Source: Talpa occidentalis (Eukaryota > Chordata > Mammalia > Eulipotyphla > Talpidae). From it: a DNA stretch of 64,000 bases. The stretch covers positions 71,593,683-71,657,682 of the forward strand of contig NW_023601433.1 in assembly GCF_014898055.3 (NCBI RefSeq). Reading direction: 5' to 3'. The position numbers and the translations under genes are program-made. The notes beneath the pieces were generated by a model. The model was not told the origin of the DNA. It saw nothing but the letters and a program-made list of their open reading frames with translations, and did not search any database. Shown here piece by piece: positions 46,301 to 49,862 of the stretch (within the stretch, counting starts at the first letter, position 1; every line of letters starts with the position of its first letter).

Positions 46301-47892
46301 TTGTCACAACTGAAAAAATTAACATGGGTACATCACTATTGACTACACTATAGATTTTTTTATTTCACCTGTTTTTTTTAACAATATCCTTTTTCTGCTC
46401 TAGAATCCACTCCAGGAAATCACATTGCATTTAGTGGTTCATTAAAAAACTTTTTCAGCCATTCTTTTCCATAGTCATAGAGATATGTGTGTATTTATTA
46501 GGTTGTTCCTGTCACAGAATCCTGTCATATCTGGGTTTTTTCCACTTCATAATTTTAAAACTGCCTTCCATGTAATCTTTTTTAAGGCTGCAGATCATAC
46601 CTCATGTGACTGTAACTTACTGACTCACCCTTCCTGTTGGCATCTGGGTTTTCAGGTGGAGGCCGTTATGAAGAACCAAAGCAGGGCCTGCCTTCACCGT
46701 GTCCTCCACCTCCTCAGTGCACAGCGCCCCTGGTGGCTCTAAAATGTTCACACACACACACACACGCACACACACATAGGCTACAAATTGCACACAGTGG
46801 CTGTAGCCATCAGTTGCAAGTGTTTAGGTCCAAACCACTTAATAAATATTTATATCCTAACAACTTAGCCATTTGAAAAAAAAATACAGATACATTGAAA
46901 GAAAATATTTCTTTCATTTTAAAACAAGTGCAGATGCTAGTGGGGCGCGTGCACCTGTCTGCTTTGCATAGCTTCTCAAACTTAGGAATCAGACTGGAGG
47001 CCCCGCCTCCACCGCCTGTTGCACTGACTTTTCACATGGCTCTTGCTTTTCATCACAGCAACCTCCTGCTGGAAACGTAGTTTTTATTCATTTTTTAATT
47101 ACAGTTTTTGAAAACATAGCTTTTAAAGATAGAGTTGTTGACAGGAACTCAGCACAGTTTGTGGACTCGCTTGTGCTGGCAGTTTCTCTGGCGCATCGCT
47201 GTTTCCCTCAAAATTTCTGAGTTCACAGTGATTCTCTGGGTACCGTGGCACCGAGTTCAGGGACCGCGGCCTCATGCCTCTTTTCTCTACTAAATGATTT
47301 CTTGCTGATAAATGTCTAGGTTTAAGATTATTCTGCTTTAAAGATCTGATCATTTTGTGTGGTTCTTGATGAAATGGTTTTTGCTTTCTCTCCTCCTTTC
47401 CCCTCCCTTCCCCTCTCTTTCTGTTGCTTCCTTCCATCATCCCTTTAAGCACCTACTATGTGTATTGCTTTCTTGGAAGATTGCTAGCCACTGAATTTGT
47501 GGGCGAGGGATGGGAAGACCTAGCATTTTTTAAGCATGCACAATATCATCTTATCTGATCTCATAGTACCTGTTTCCTTGTGAACTTGGTACTGTTGCAA
47601 GCCCCATTTTATAAAAGGGTAAACTGAGGTCAGGAGGTGTAGGTCTTTCCCCTGGGGGTCAGCTTCTAGAGCCACCCTGTGATGCGGATGCCCCAGACAC
47701 ACACGTACCTGCCCCCAGGGTAGGGGGCTGGAAGGGTCCCTGAGGGTATCCTGAGGGTGGACACCGAAGGGGGCTCATGAAGTCTTGCCTTTTGCTCTTT
47801 CAGAAATGGCCGAACGACACAACACCAAGCAGGTCCTGAAGCTGGCCCGGGACCTCGTGTACAAGGTGCAGACTCTGATAGAAAACAAGTGA
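1397..47892 (+). CDS. SGSM1: SGSM1, small G protein signalling modulator 1 (RUN and TBC RabGAP), 24 of about 25 coding exons; 5' end outside window
   Basis: Spliced gene with exons listed separately below. The 24 exons sum to 3387 nt (1128 codons plus stop), all with GT-AG borders and matching phases. Adding the roughly 21-residue first exon I recall from the human protein gives about 1149 residues, close to the human long isoform (about 1148). Domain order: RUN (about residues 36-190), PH-like Rab-binding region (about 255-425), linker, TBC domain (about 610-1149) interrupted by a long acidic/serine-rich insert. The catalytic IxxDxxR motif (IEKDVQR, Arg about 946) and YxQ motif (YVQGM, Gln about 980) are intact, so GAP activity is expected. 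From family knowledge, SGSM proteins bind RAP and RAB GTPases; RUTBC2/SGSM1 is described as a Rab9A effector and Rab36 GAP, mainly in neurons, on Golgi/endosomal membranes. Residue numbers are approximate because exon 1 is not in the window. Confidence 0.97.
2626..2893 (-). mobile_element. tRNA-derived SINE, older subfamily (A)
   Basis: Antisense copy: it begins with the T-rich complement of the tail and ends with the complement of the GGCCTCCCTGGTGGC head. It is flanked by a 20-base target-site duplication, at 2606-2625 and 2894-2913, which proves retroposition. It shares the body complementary to CAGCAGTGTA with the other copies in the window and belongs to the subfamily with the short GGCCAGGGAGCTAC linker after the B box. 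Confidence 0.9.
3168..3245. repeat. TA/TG-rich simple repeat
   Basis: Alternating purine-pyrimidine TGTGTATATATG and ACATATATAG type sequence, degenerate rather than a perfect microsatellite. It lies in SGSM1 intron 2. No function is indicated. Confidence 0.6.
4250..4440 (+). repeat. MIR element (sense)
   Basis: Classic MIR order: GGTTTGAATCCTAGCTC, then a CACCTCTTGGAGACTCAGTTTCC-like block, then an AAAAATGGGG core. It is old and diverged, with no target duplications left. Confidence 0.75.
4952..5114 (+). CDS. SGSM1: SGSM1 coding exon 3 (RUN domain core)
   Basis: Acceptor tctccacag|ct and donor gc|gtgagt. It encodes [18 protein letters not shown], then [16 protein letters not shown] and [21 protein letters not shown]. 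The exon is very GC rich (CGGCGGCGGGCGGCGG), unlike the introns around it. It enters after one base of a codon and leaves after two. Confidence 0.96.
5115..7131 (+). other. SGSM1: SGSM1 intron 3
   Basis: About 2 kb. An L2 3'-end fragment (sense) lies near 5400-5545, and an L2 antisense fragment near 6455-6735. A run of G occurs near 6212. No additional exon is recognised. Confidence 0.55.
6455..6735 (-). repeat. LINE-2 (L2) 3'-end fragment, antisense
   Basis: The + strand reads as the complement of the L2 3' region: animals of this family show GCTGAGACCTAGAGTGAG-like text after a GGGCTTCCTGTAGGAG block. It is strongly diverged, so the boundaries are approximate. Confidence 0.45.
7132..7284 (+). 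CDS. SGSM1: SGSM1 coding exon 4 (RUN domain)
   Basis: Acceptor cttgaag|g and donor aa|gtaagc. It encodes [19 protein letters not shown], then [20 protein letters not shown] and [11 protein letters not shown]. The join to the next exon gives NSNKYYEKE, where human has NSSKYYEKE. Confidence 0.96.
8217..8482 (+). mobile_element. tRNA-derived SINE, older subfamily (A)
   Basis: Sense copy with head CCTCCCTGGTGGCCTAG, a B box near 8270 (GAGTTTGATCCCC) and an AAATAAATAAATAAAAATAA tail. It is bounded by a 16-base target duplication AAGCTTCCATTTGAAG at 8201-8216 and 8483-8498. Confidence 0.92.
8820..9250 (-). mobile_element. L1 fossil, antisense 3' part
   Basis: The + strand text around TACCAACACCACAATCAGG, ACAGAACTATTCCA and CATCACCACC matches the complement of the 3' region of old mammalian L1 elements. 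It has no intact reading frame, and the boundaries are approximate. Confidence 0.5.
10306..10373 (+). CDS. SGSM1: SGSM1 coding exon 5
   Basis: Acceptor cttgccag|t and donor g|gtaagt. This small 68-base exon encodes [20 protein letters not shown] in the RUN domain. It ends with the first base of the valine codon completed by exon 6 ([10 protein letters not shown]). Confidence 0.95.
10633..10778 (+). CDS. SGSM1: SGSM1 coding exon 6 (end of RUN domain)
   Basis: Acceptor tccgcag|tg and donor tgc|gtgagt. It encodes [20 protein letters not shown], followed by [19 protein letters not shown] and SPTKRPALC. It closes the RUN domain and starts the basic linker. It ends in phase 0. Confidence 0.96.
10912..11043 (+). 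CDS. SGSM1: SGSM1 coding exon 7
   Basis: Acceptor attactag|atc and donor ccg|gtaaga, 44 codons, phase 0 at both ends. It encodes [19 protein letters not shown] followed by [20 protein letters not shown] and VLVQP. RKRHSSGS is basic and serine rich and could be a phosphorylation site. Because the exon is symmetric it could be skipped in frame. Confidence 0.96.
11134..11545. repeat. Degenerate (TCCA)n / (ATCC)n tetranucleotide tract
   Basis: About 400 bases dominated by CATCCATCC, TTCATCCATCC and CTTCCATC units in SGSM1 intron 7. The low complexity opens long stop-free frames on the + strand that are not genes. Confidence 0.85.
12548..12790 (-). mobile_element. hAT-type DNA transposon fossil (non-autonomous)
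   Basis: Contains AAAGTTTTATTGGAGCATAG, GGCTGCTTTCACACTACA and GCAGAGCTGAGTGG. This block order is found in an old mammalian hAT-like MITE whose ends read CAGGGGTCGGCAAACT. Two more copies are in this window (24420-24690 and 38272-38497). The family name is not assigned. Confidence 0.6.
13883..14007 (+). CDS. SGSM1: SGSM1 coding exon 8 (start of Rab-binding PH-like region)
   Basis: Acceptor tctctgcag|agg and donor ag|gtagga. It encodes [20 protein letters not shown], then [21 protein letters not shown]. This begins the PH-like Rab-binding region shared by SGSM1 and SGSM2. A perfect CRE palindrome TGACGTCA lies inside the codons at 13933-13940. Confidence 0.96.
14606..14883 (-). mobile_element. 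tRNA-derived SINE, younger subfamily (B)
   Basis: Antisense copy starting TTTTTTAAGATTTATTTAT, with the body complementary to ACTGTACCCAGTGC. It carries the subfamily B linker (complement of GGCTGCTCCCCGGCCAC) and a GC-rich tRNA head. A 14-base target duplication CATTTTCTTAATTT lies at 14592-14605 and 14884-14897. Confidence 0.92.
18407..18689 (-). mobile_element. tRNA-derived SINE, older subfamily (A)
   Basis: Antisense copy with a long T run followed by AAGATTTTATTTATTTTTAT. The body matches subfamily A (complement of CAGCAGTGTATTTCA), and the end is close to CCACCAGGGAGG. The target duplication CACAGTAATTCTT is at 18394-18406 and 18690-18702. Confidence 0.92.
19086..19153 (+). CDS. SGSM1: SGSM1 coding exon 9
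   Basis: Acceptor cttcccag|c and donor g|gtaggg. It encodes [19 protein letters not shown] followed by HQQ in the PH-like Rab-binding region. The downstream join gives [13 protein letters not shown]. Confidence 0.95.
19220..19320 (+). repeat. MIR element (sense)
   Basis: Shows CAAGTGACTTTACCCC, CTGAGCCTCAGTTTCCCC and TGTAAAATGGGG in MIR order, directly downstream of exon 9. A second sense MIR follows near 19680-19810 (CCACTTAGCAGCTGGGTGAC). Confidence 0.75.
20243..20406 (+). CDS. SGSM1: SGSM1 coding exon 10
   Basis: Acceptor ttgcggtggcag|tg with a weak pyrimidine tract; donor aag|gtgagt. It encodes [39 protein letters not shown] and [15 protein letters not shown], the C-terminal half of the PH-like Rab-binding region. 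The weak acceptor is odd, but frame and sequence make the exon certain. Confidence 0.96.
20570..20702 (+). CDS. SGSM1: SGSM1 coding exon 11
   Basis: Acceptor tgttctttcag|ggc and donor g|gtaagc. It encodes [38 protein letters not shown] and GMQSEF. A basic patch (KLRKR) is followed by an acidic one (DKEDDEA). It ends in phase 1, so it can join either exon 12 or exon 13. Confidence 0.96.
20930..21080 (+). repeat. MIR element (sense)
   Basis: Shows TTGGTTTCTTCATCTGTAAA, ATGGGCACATTCATAGCACC and GAGGATTAAATGAGAC in MIR order. Confidence 0.7.
21110..21480 (-). mobile_element. L1 fossil, antisense
   Basis: The + strand includes ATTTCATTTGCATCAG and TGGCTCCATCCATGTTGCC, the complement of the 3' half of old L1 elements. 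It is diverged and carries no intact frame. Limits are approximate. Confidence 0.55.
21744..22058 (-). mobile_element. tRNA-derived SINE, younger subfamily (B)
   Basis: Antisense copy with a long TTTATT/TTTG-rich tail, the subfamily B body and an intact B box complement (GGGGATCGAACC). Its target duplication TGAATTAACATTTTA (21729-21743) differs by one base from TGAATTAATATTTTA (22059-22073). Confidence 0.9.
22860..23080 (+). mobile_element. MER-type DNA transposon fossil
   Basis: Shows GGGATGTTGAGCAGCATCC, CTACTCACTAGATGTTAGG and GTGAGAATTGCTGG. It is the same family as the element in the SGSM1 3' UTR (48350-48542). Old and non-coding. Confidence 0.6.
23140..23480 (+). repeat. Two adjacent MIR elements (sense)
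   Basis: The first (about 23140-23265) shows CCCCAGCTCTACCACTTAG and CTCAGTTTCCTAATCTGTAA. The second (about 23320-23480) shows CTGAGCCTCAGTTTCC and TGAAATGGGG. They lie just upstream of the cassette exon. Confidence 0.7.
23632..23796 (+). CDS. SGSM1: SGSM1 coding exon 12, probable cassette exon
   Basis: Acceptor tgtgtctcaag|tt and donor a|gtaatg. It is 165 bases, entering and leaving in the same phase, so skipping removes 55 codons in frame. It encodes a proline/serine-rich linker piece: [34 protein letters not shown] and [14 protein letters not shown] recall a human isoform shorter by 55 residues, which fits. The joins read EFVAPD and PPIPQD. Confidence 0.93.
24420..24690 (-). mobile_element. 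hAT-type DNA transposon fossil
   Basis: Contains ATAAAGTTTTATTAGAACAT, CACAGAGTTGAGTGGTGGC and TTTGCTATCTGACCCTTTG in the same order as the copies near 12.6 and 38.4 kb. Non-coding and diverged. Confidence 0.6.
25095..25115 (+). promoter_or_regulatory. Candidate RE1/NRSE (REST-binding) element
   Basis: The 21 bases match the canonical RE1 consensus at 17 positions. Both half-sites are present at normal spacing: TCAGGACC, then ATGGACAGCG. One mismatch falls in the left half (C to G), the others at the outer edges. REST represses neuronal genes in non-neuronal cells, and SGSM1 is mainly neuronal, so the position within this gene is plausible. Motif match only; binding is inferred. Confidence 0.5.
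25645..25783 (+). CDS. SGSM1: SGSM1 coding exon 13
   Basis: Acceptor cccaccacag|tc and donor cg|gtatgg. It encodes [40 protein letters not shown] and GCNHE, a serine-rich linker with RKSSCSS as a possible phospho-site. It continues into [10 protein letters not shown]. Confidence 0.95.
26300..26364 (+). CDS. SGSM1: SGSM1 coding exon 14
   Basis: Acceptor cacccgcag|g and donor t|gtgcgt. This 65-base exon encodes [20 protein letters not shown] and G. The tryptophan codon is split as T|GG with exon 15 (FYGWLAYC in human, FYGWLAYCRHL here). Confidence 0.94.
26365..28247 (+). other. SGSM1: SGSM1 intron 14
   Basis: About 1.9 kb with an antisense MIR (about 26812-26920), a sense MIR (about 27320-27500) and otherwise unique DNA. 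No exon is seen. Confidence 0.55.
26812..26920 (-). repeat. MIR element (antisense)
   Basis: Shows AAATGAGACTAAGGCAAAG, GGGTCACACAGCCAATAAG and ACTTAAACCCAGGCCTGC, the complement of the MIR core. A sense MIR lies close by at about 27320-27500 (GCAGTATGATCTGGGCAAG, ACTCAGTTTCCC). Confidence 0.75.
28248..28393 (+). CDS. SGSM1: SGSM1 coding exon 15
   Basis: Acceptor ccctgacag|gg and donor acg|gtaagg. It encodes [40 protein letters not shown] and EQYLQDST, leading into the TBC domain. It ends in phase 0. Confidence 0.96.
28394..31590 (+). other. SGSM1: SGSM1 intron 15
   Basis: About 3.2 kb, with AT-rich old L1-like sequence near 29560-30290 and a perfect TG microsatellite at 31279-31304. The rest is unique. 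No exon is seen. Confidence 0.5.
31279..31304. repeat. (TG)13 microsatellite
   Basis: Perfect TG run of 26 bases in SGSM1 intron 15, likely length-variable. Confidence 0.95.
31591..31719 (+). CDS. SGSM1: SGSM1 coding exon 16 (start of TBC domain)
   Basis: Acceptor tcccacccacag|agt and an unusually weak donor gag|gttggt. 43 codons, phase 0 both ends. It encodes [19 protein letters not shown], then [20 protein letters not shown] and ERKE. The block [17 protein letters not shown] is the conserved first motif of TBC domains. Confidence 0.97.
31900..32090 (-). mobile_element. L1-like fossil, antisense
   Basis: Text such as CACAGTTATAGATTCACATG and ACAACCAGGGTACTGAC resembles the complement of old L1 3' sequence. 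Limits are approximate. Confidence 0.4.
32339..32521 (+). CDS. SGSM1: SGSM1 coding exon 17
   Basis: Acceptor ctgccctgacag|gtg and donor gag|gtgatg. 61 codons, phase 0 both ends. It encodes [38 protein letters not shown] and [19 protein letters not shown]. It opens the insertion that splits the TBC domain. Being symmetric, it can be skipped in frame. Confidence 0.96.
32660..32870 (+). repeat. MIR element (sense)
   Basis: Shows GAGTTTGAACCCCAACCCC, CCCTCAGTTTCCTCGTCTG, TAAAATGGGAATAATCATTC and GTATAAAGTGCTTAACACAG. It is one of the best preserved MIRs in the window. Confidence 0.85.
33798..33866 (+). CDS. SGSM1: SGSM1 coding exon 18
   Basis: Acceptor cttttcctctcag|tcc and donor cag|gtgact. 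23 codons, phase 0 both ends. It encodes [20 protein letters not shown] and STQ, a serine-rich part of the TBC insert. Symmetric, so in-frame skipping is possible. Confidence 0.94.
33867..35487 (+). other. SGSM1: SGSM1 intron 18
   Basis: About 1.6 kb, AT rich, with a SINE at 34293-34562 and L1-like antisense text near 34980-35420. No exon is seen. Confidence 0.5.
34293..34562 (+). mobile_element. tRNA-derived SINE, older subfamily (A)
   Basis: Sense copy with head GGGCCTCCCTGGTGGTGC, B box GAGTTCGATCCCC, CAGCAGTGTATTTCAG in the body and an ATAAAATAAATAAA tail. No clear target duplication is seen. Confidence 0.88.
35488..36078 (+). CDS. SGSM1: SGSM1 coding exon 19, large acidic/serine-rich TBC insert
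   Basis: Acceptor tgtctttag|gta and donor tct|gtaagc. 197 codons, phase 0 both ends, by far the largest coding exon here. It encodes an acidic, serine-rich, probably disordered segment that begins [20 protein letters not shown] and ends [12 protein letters not shown]. Segments such as [17 protein letters not shown] and [19 protein letters not shown] are highly conserved against the human protein I recall. The complementary strand is also stop-poor in this exon, giving a spurious open frame. Confidence 0.97.
36079..37253 (+). other. SGSM1: SGSM1 intron 19
   Basis: About 1.2 kb. A sense MIR lies near 36250-36370 (GTTCAAATCCCAGCTTAGGC), and two perfect inverted repeats lie at 36650-36775. No exon is seen. 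Confidence 0.55.
36650..36708. repeat. Perfect 16-base inverted repeat (hairpin)
   Basis: Arm CTGCATTAGGACAGGA (36650-36665) is the exact complement of 36693-36708, with a 27-base loop. After one mismatch, three C bases at 36667-36669 can still pair with G at 36689-36691. A second inverted repeat (TAACTTGGA at 36731-36739 with its complement at 36767-36775) follows 22 bases later. Confidence 0.85.
37254..37378 (+). CDS. SGSM1: SGSM1 coding exon 20 (TBC arginine finger)
   Basis: Acceptor ggcccatag|cca and donor ag|gtggct. It encodes [20 protein letters not shown], then [20 protein letters not shown] and C. IEKDVQR is the IxxDxxR arginine-finger motif of RabGAPs and is intact. The serine codon is split AG|C with the next exon. 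Confidence 0.97.
37530..37770 (-). repeat. MIR element (antisense)
   Basis: Shows TTACTATACACCAGGCACTA, CTATGAGGATC, and AGTGGCTGAGCAGGAATTC, in the order of an antisense MIR. Confidence 0.7.
38272..38497 (-). mobile_element. hAT-type DNA transposon fossil
   Basis: Starts AGGCTTGCAAACTGC and ends GCTTGCCAACCCCTACTC, matching the expected inverted ends of the family also seen near 12.6 and 24.5 kb. The internal AATAAAATTTTATTAGA block is present. Confidence 0.65.
38760..38960 (+). repeat. MIR element (sense)
   Basis: Shows TGTTTAAACCCTACATCTGC, CTCTGCCTCAGTGTCCTC and GAAATGGAATAATAATAG in MIR order, within intron 20. Confidence 0.7.
39390..39472 (+). CDS. SGSM1: SGSM1 coding exon 21 (TBC glutamine finger)
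   Basis: Acceptor tctcttgtag|c and donor g|gtgcgt. It encodes [20 protein letters not shown] and LLVILDD. YVQGM is the YxQ catalytic glutamine motif of the TBC domain. Confidence 0.97.
39669..39837 (+). mobile_element. tRNA-derived SINE (subfamily B-like), 3' truncated
   Basis: Sense head GGGCCTCCCCTGGTGGCGC, B box GTTCGATCCCGG and CAGCAGTGTATTTCATCAG, then an abrupt stop at CTTCCTC without the last ~100 bases or the A-rich tail. L1 text resumes immediately, with no visible target duplication. A later deletion took the tail. Confidence 0.85.
39915..40199 (+). mobile_element. tRNA-derived SINE, younger subfamily (B), full length
   Basis: The best copy in the window. Its head is GGGCCTCCCCGGTGGTGCAG, with B box GGTTCGATCCCCGG, linker GGCTGCTCCCCGGCCACTGG and tail AAATAAATAAACAAATAAAT. 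The 17-base target duplication AAATACATAATGAGACT lies at 39898-39914 and 40200-40216, inside the L1 fossil. Confidence 0.95.
41080..41227 (-). mobile_element. tRNA-derived SINE, internally deleted
   Basis: Antisense copy of only about 148 bases. It has the T-rich tail and the tRNA-like head (complement of GGCCTCCCTGGTGG) but lacks the central body. Its 16-base target duplication (TAAATCCCTACTCTTT) is at 41064-41079 and 41228-41243, so it inserted already short or was deleted afterwards. Confidence 0.88.
41691..41957 (+). mobile_element. tRNA-derived SINE, older subfamily (A)
   Basis: Sense copy preceded by a run of A and G. It shows GGTGGCGCAAGGGGTTAAGC, the subfamily A linker GGCCGGCCAGGGAG, CAGCAGTGTACTTTGGTC and an AATAAATAAATCTTTAAAA tail. 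Confidence 0.9.
42720..42829 (+). CDS. SGSM1: SGSM1 coding exon 22 (TBC domain)
   Basis: Acceptor tctttccccag|ag and donor cag|gtatga. It encodes [19 protein letters not shown], then [18 protein letters not shown]. Human has EALAFSCF here; Leu to Ile is the visible change. It ends in phase 0. Confidence 0.96.
42855..43080. repeat. Degenerate (AACTC)n-type repeat
   Basis: The words AACTCA, CAACTC and TTAACTC recur about fifteen times in 220 bases directly after exon 22. They include CAATTCAACTCAATACTGAA and AACTCAATTTGACTCAACC. It looks like a decayed pentamer/hexamer tandem array. Confidence 0.6.
43207..43238. repeat. (AC)n microsatellite
   Basis: AC run of about 32 bases with one AA interruption, at the edge of the antisense L1 fossil in SGSM1 intron 22. 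Confidence 0.95.
43240..44030 (-). mobile_element. L1 fossil, antisense (3' end)
   Basis: Well preserved antisense L1: CTACTTTCTGTCTCTATAGA, CTGGACATTTCATATAAATG, TTTCACTTAGCATAATG and TGGACATTTGGGTTGTTTCC, in the order of the complement of an L1M-type 3' end. No intact frame. Confidence 0.8.
44203..44299 (+). CDS. SGSM1: SGSM1 coding exon 23 (TBC domain)
   Basis: Acceptor ttcctgcaacag|atc and donor g|gtacca. It encodes [20 protein letters not shown] and [12 protein letters not shown], including the conserved [13 protein letters not shown] motif of TBC domains (the final Glu is split to exon 24). Confidence 0.97.
44690..44870 (-). repeat. MIR element (antisense)
   Basis: Shows AAGTGCCAGGCACTGTGCTG, ACTTTGCAGATGAGGAAATA and CAATGAGTTGAG in antisense MIR order. 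Confidence 0.75.
45315..45482 (+). CDS. SGSM1: SGSM1 coding exon 24 (TBC domain)
   Basis: Acceptor tgtcttggcag|aa and donor g|gtatta. It encodes [40 protein letters not shown] and [15 protein letters not shown], the C-terminal helical part of TBC. Ser replaces Leu in human DVFLVWE. Confidence 0.97.
46180..46640 (-). mobile_element. L1 fossil, antisense
   Basis: Contains CTACAGGAAAGTTGCAAAGA, CTCCCCCTGGTGTTAATATA and ACATGGGTACATCACTATT, the complement of old L1 3' sequence. Limits are approximate. Confidence 0.55.
46749..46776. repeat. (CA)n microsatellite
   Basis: CA run of 28 bases with one CG interruption in the last SGSM1 intron. Confidence 0.95.
47804..47892 (+). CDS. SGSM1: SGSM1 terminal coding exon 25
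   Basis: Acceptor ttgctctttcag|aa. It encodes [20 protein letters not shown] and VQTLIENK, then TGA at 47890-47892. The C-terminus [12 protein letters not shown] matches the human end I recall, so the protein is not truncated. Confidence 0.97.
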
Positions 47893-48349
47893 GGCCCTGC
47901 GCACCCAGGCGGCGTCAGCCCAGCCGCCACCTGCCCTGGTGCGCGCTTGTCCTCCCGGCCCTGGGAGAGGCTCCGGTGTTTGTTCACAAGTGTGGGCTTC
48001 TGTGCACAGGGAGACTGCCCACCTCTCACCATCAGGCAGATGGGGTGTGGGGTTGCCCCTTCAGTTCAGCCTTATGTTTTCCTGCTTGACCAAAGATCGC
48101 CCCAGCCTGGGATTTCTCCCTTGTAGGAGTTGGGGGTTCTTGATGGACAGGAGGGAAGGTCATTGCACATGGTCTGCAGAATGCTCTCCTCTCCTCTACC
48201 CCATCCCTCCAAATGGGGTGAATTTGAGATGTGGGGAGGGAATTTTGGGGGGAATTGGTGGAGGGGAGATCTGTGGGGCTACCTCCATGCTCTGAAAGGG
48301 GGCTTGGAGATGTTCCAGAGCAGTTTGCAGCAGGATCAGTTTGCAGCAG

Positions 48350-48542
48350 GGTTTCTGCACTCAGTATTTGGGGTGGGTGGCATCCTGTGCACTGAGGGAT
48401 GTTGAGCAGCATCCCTGGCCTCTACCCACTAGATGCCAGTAGCACCATCCTCCCTGCCCCAGTTGTGACAACCTAAGATGTCTCTAGGCAGTACCAGATG
48501 TTCCCTATGGGACAGAATTGCCCCATTTGAGAAGCACTGGCT
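48350..48542 (+). mobile_element. MER-type DNA transposon fossil in SGSM1 3' UTR
   Basis: Text GGGATGTTGAGCAGCATCC, TGGCCTCTACCCACTAGATG, CAGTTGTGACAACC and TTTGAGAAGCACTGG is an old non-autonomous DNA transposon. The same family lies at 22860-23080. If the 3' UTR call is right it is transcribed in mature SGSM1 mRNA. Confidence 0.65.
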
Positions 48543-49842
48543 TAGAGGAGGGGTTCCCCAGGCATCCCCCCCACTTTTACCTAAGCCACTGCTTTTCTCG
48601 AGGCTTCCACGCATTCAGAAAAGGCACAGGGGAGTCCTGTGCCTTCTCTGGGGCCGGGGATTCCATTTGTTGTGTTCTCAATTTTTCTCCTCCACCTGAC
48701 CCCAGGCCATACCTTTATTTTAAAGTAAAGTGTCTCCTGGCAAAGGCGATGGAACCCAGGGAGTGTTTACAGGCTGGAGACAGCTCCTCAGGGTCCTGCT
48801 CAGAGCCCCGGGCCTGGCAGATTCTGCACCCCTTCCCCTCTTCCTAGGAAGCTTCCCTCTCCTTGTACACCTGGGGTTGGTGTGGCGGCGCTGGAGGTGT
48901 GTGCTAGTGGGAGCTGCTTGGTCAAGGAGGCCGACTTTTCCCTAAGTGCCTTTGCTCCCTCAGGACAAAGGAAGAGAAGGAGGTCAAGGGTTGGCTGGGG
49001 TGGTGATAGTGTGTGTTTTCCTTGGTTACCGGCTAGGTCTGGAAATGCTCCCCTCCACATCTTCACACCAGGGGTCATCAACCCACAACGAAGCCCCAGT
49101 TAGCTAGGTCACCTGTGGTGCCCCCCATAGGGCCATCCTGCCAACTCCTCTATCCTGAGAAGGCAGGGGATGGGGAAAAAGGTGAGAGTCGGGGAGGAAT
49201 GCTCTGGCCAAGAACAGCAGTTAGGGTTCTGGAGCGAGGAGGGGGCTCATGAAGCGCCGTGAAGTATTCACAGAGCGGGTATCCTGGGGATCTGAGCCAG
49301 CCAGGCCAGGGAGAGGCGCCTGCCCCTGTGCTCCCCTGTGCCTCCACCTGCATCTGAACTGCACCCTCTGCCCTAGTCGGGCCTCCAGGCAGGATGGGCC
49401 AGGCCCCGACGCCCCTGCTGTGAACTGTCCGTGCCCTGAACCCCAGCTTCCCCAGTGGGGGGAAATGTGTGACAGGCTCCTCTGAAAGAAGTTCATTTTG
49501 CCACCCAGTAGTCCACTGCAGAGGGAGTTATGTTAGCCAGACCCAGGTCCCGGAGCTTCTGATTCTTATTTATTTTTTTGAGACTGGTGACAAAGCACAG
49601 CACAAGATCCCTCTCCCCGTGCCCTCGGTGTTCCAGACGCGCGTCCACGGCTGCCGTGTGGAGTGGCTCGTGTTTATTCGACTTTCCGTGCTTATCCAGG
49701 TCCCCGTACGTGGCGTGTGTCCTTGTGCCCTGGGACTGAACCGTGGGGTGGTTCTGTCCGTGAAGTGCCAGCCCTCCTTTTCTCAGTGTTGCCAACATAC
49801 CTTGTCACTGTTTACTAAAGAGTTGTGTCTATATACAGAGAA

Positions 49843-49854
49843 AATATATATAAA
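49843..49854 (+). terminator. SGSM1: Candidate SGSM1 poly(A) signal (variant hexamer)
   Basis: AATATA and the overlapping TATAAA are known weaker polyadenylation hexamers. A downstream CTTTTTGGTTCTTTGGGGG stretch at 49878-49896 fits a GU/U-rich element. No canonical AATAAA lies between the stop codon and here. Confidence 0.4.
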
Positions 49855-49862
49855 CAGAGATG

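Larger units (their letters stand above)
45483..47803 (+). other. SGSM1: SGSM1 last intron (intron 24)
   Basis: About 2.3 kb with two sense MIRs (about 45700-45830 and 45870-46060), an antisense L1 fossil (about 46180-46640), a CA microsatellite (46749-46776) and unique DNA. No exon is seen. Confidence 0.55.
47893..49862 (+). other. SGSM1: SGSM1 3' UTR (inferred extent)
   Basis: GC-rich sequence after the stop codon. It carries a MER-type transposon fossil (48350-48542) preceded by a 14-base tandem repeat. There is no AATAAA on this strand. The most likely end is the AATATA/TATAAA-type signal at 49843-49854, followed by a T/GT-rich stretch from 49875. The extent is inferred from this signal only. 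Confidence 0.55.

Noticed and set aside
46726..46740. CTCF-like GCGCCCCTGGTGGC
   Set aside because: It is one base short of the 14-base core spacing, so it does not fit the consensus.
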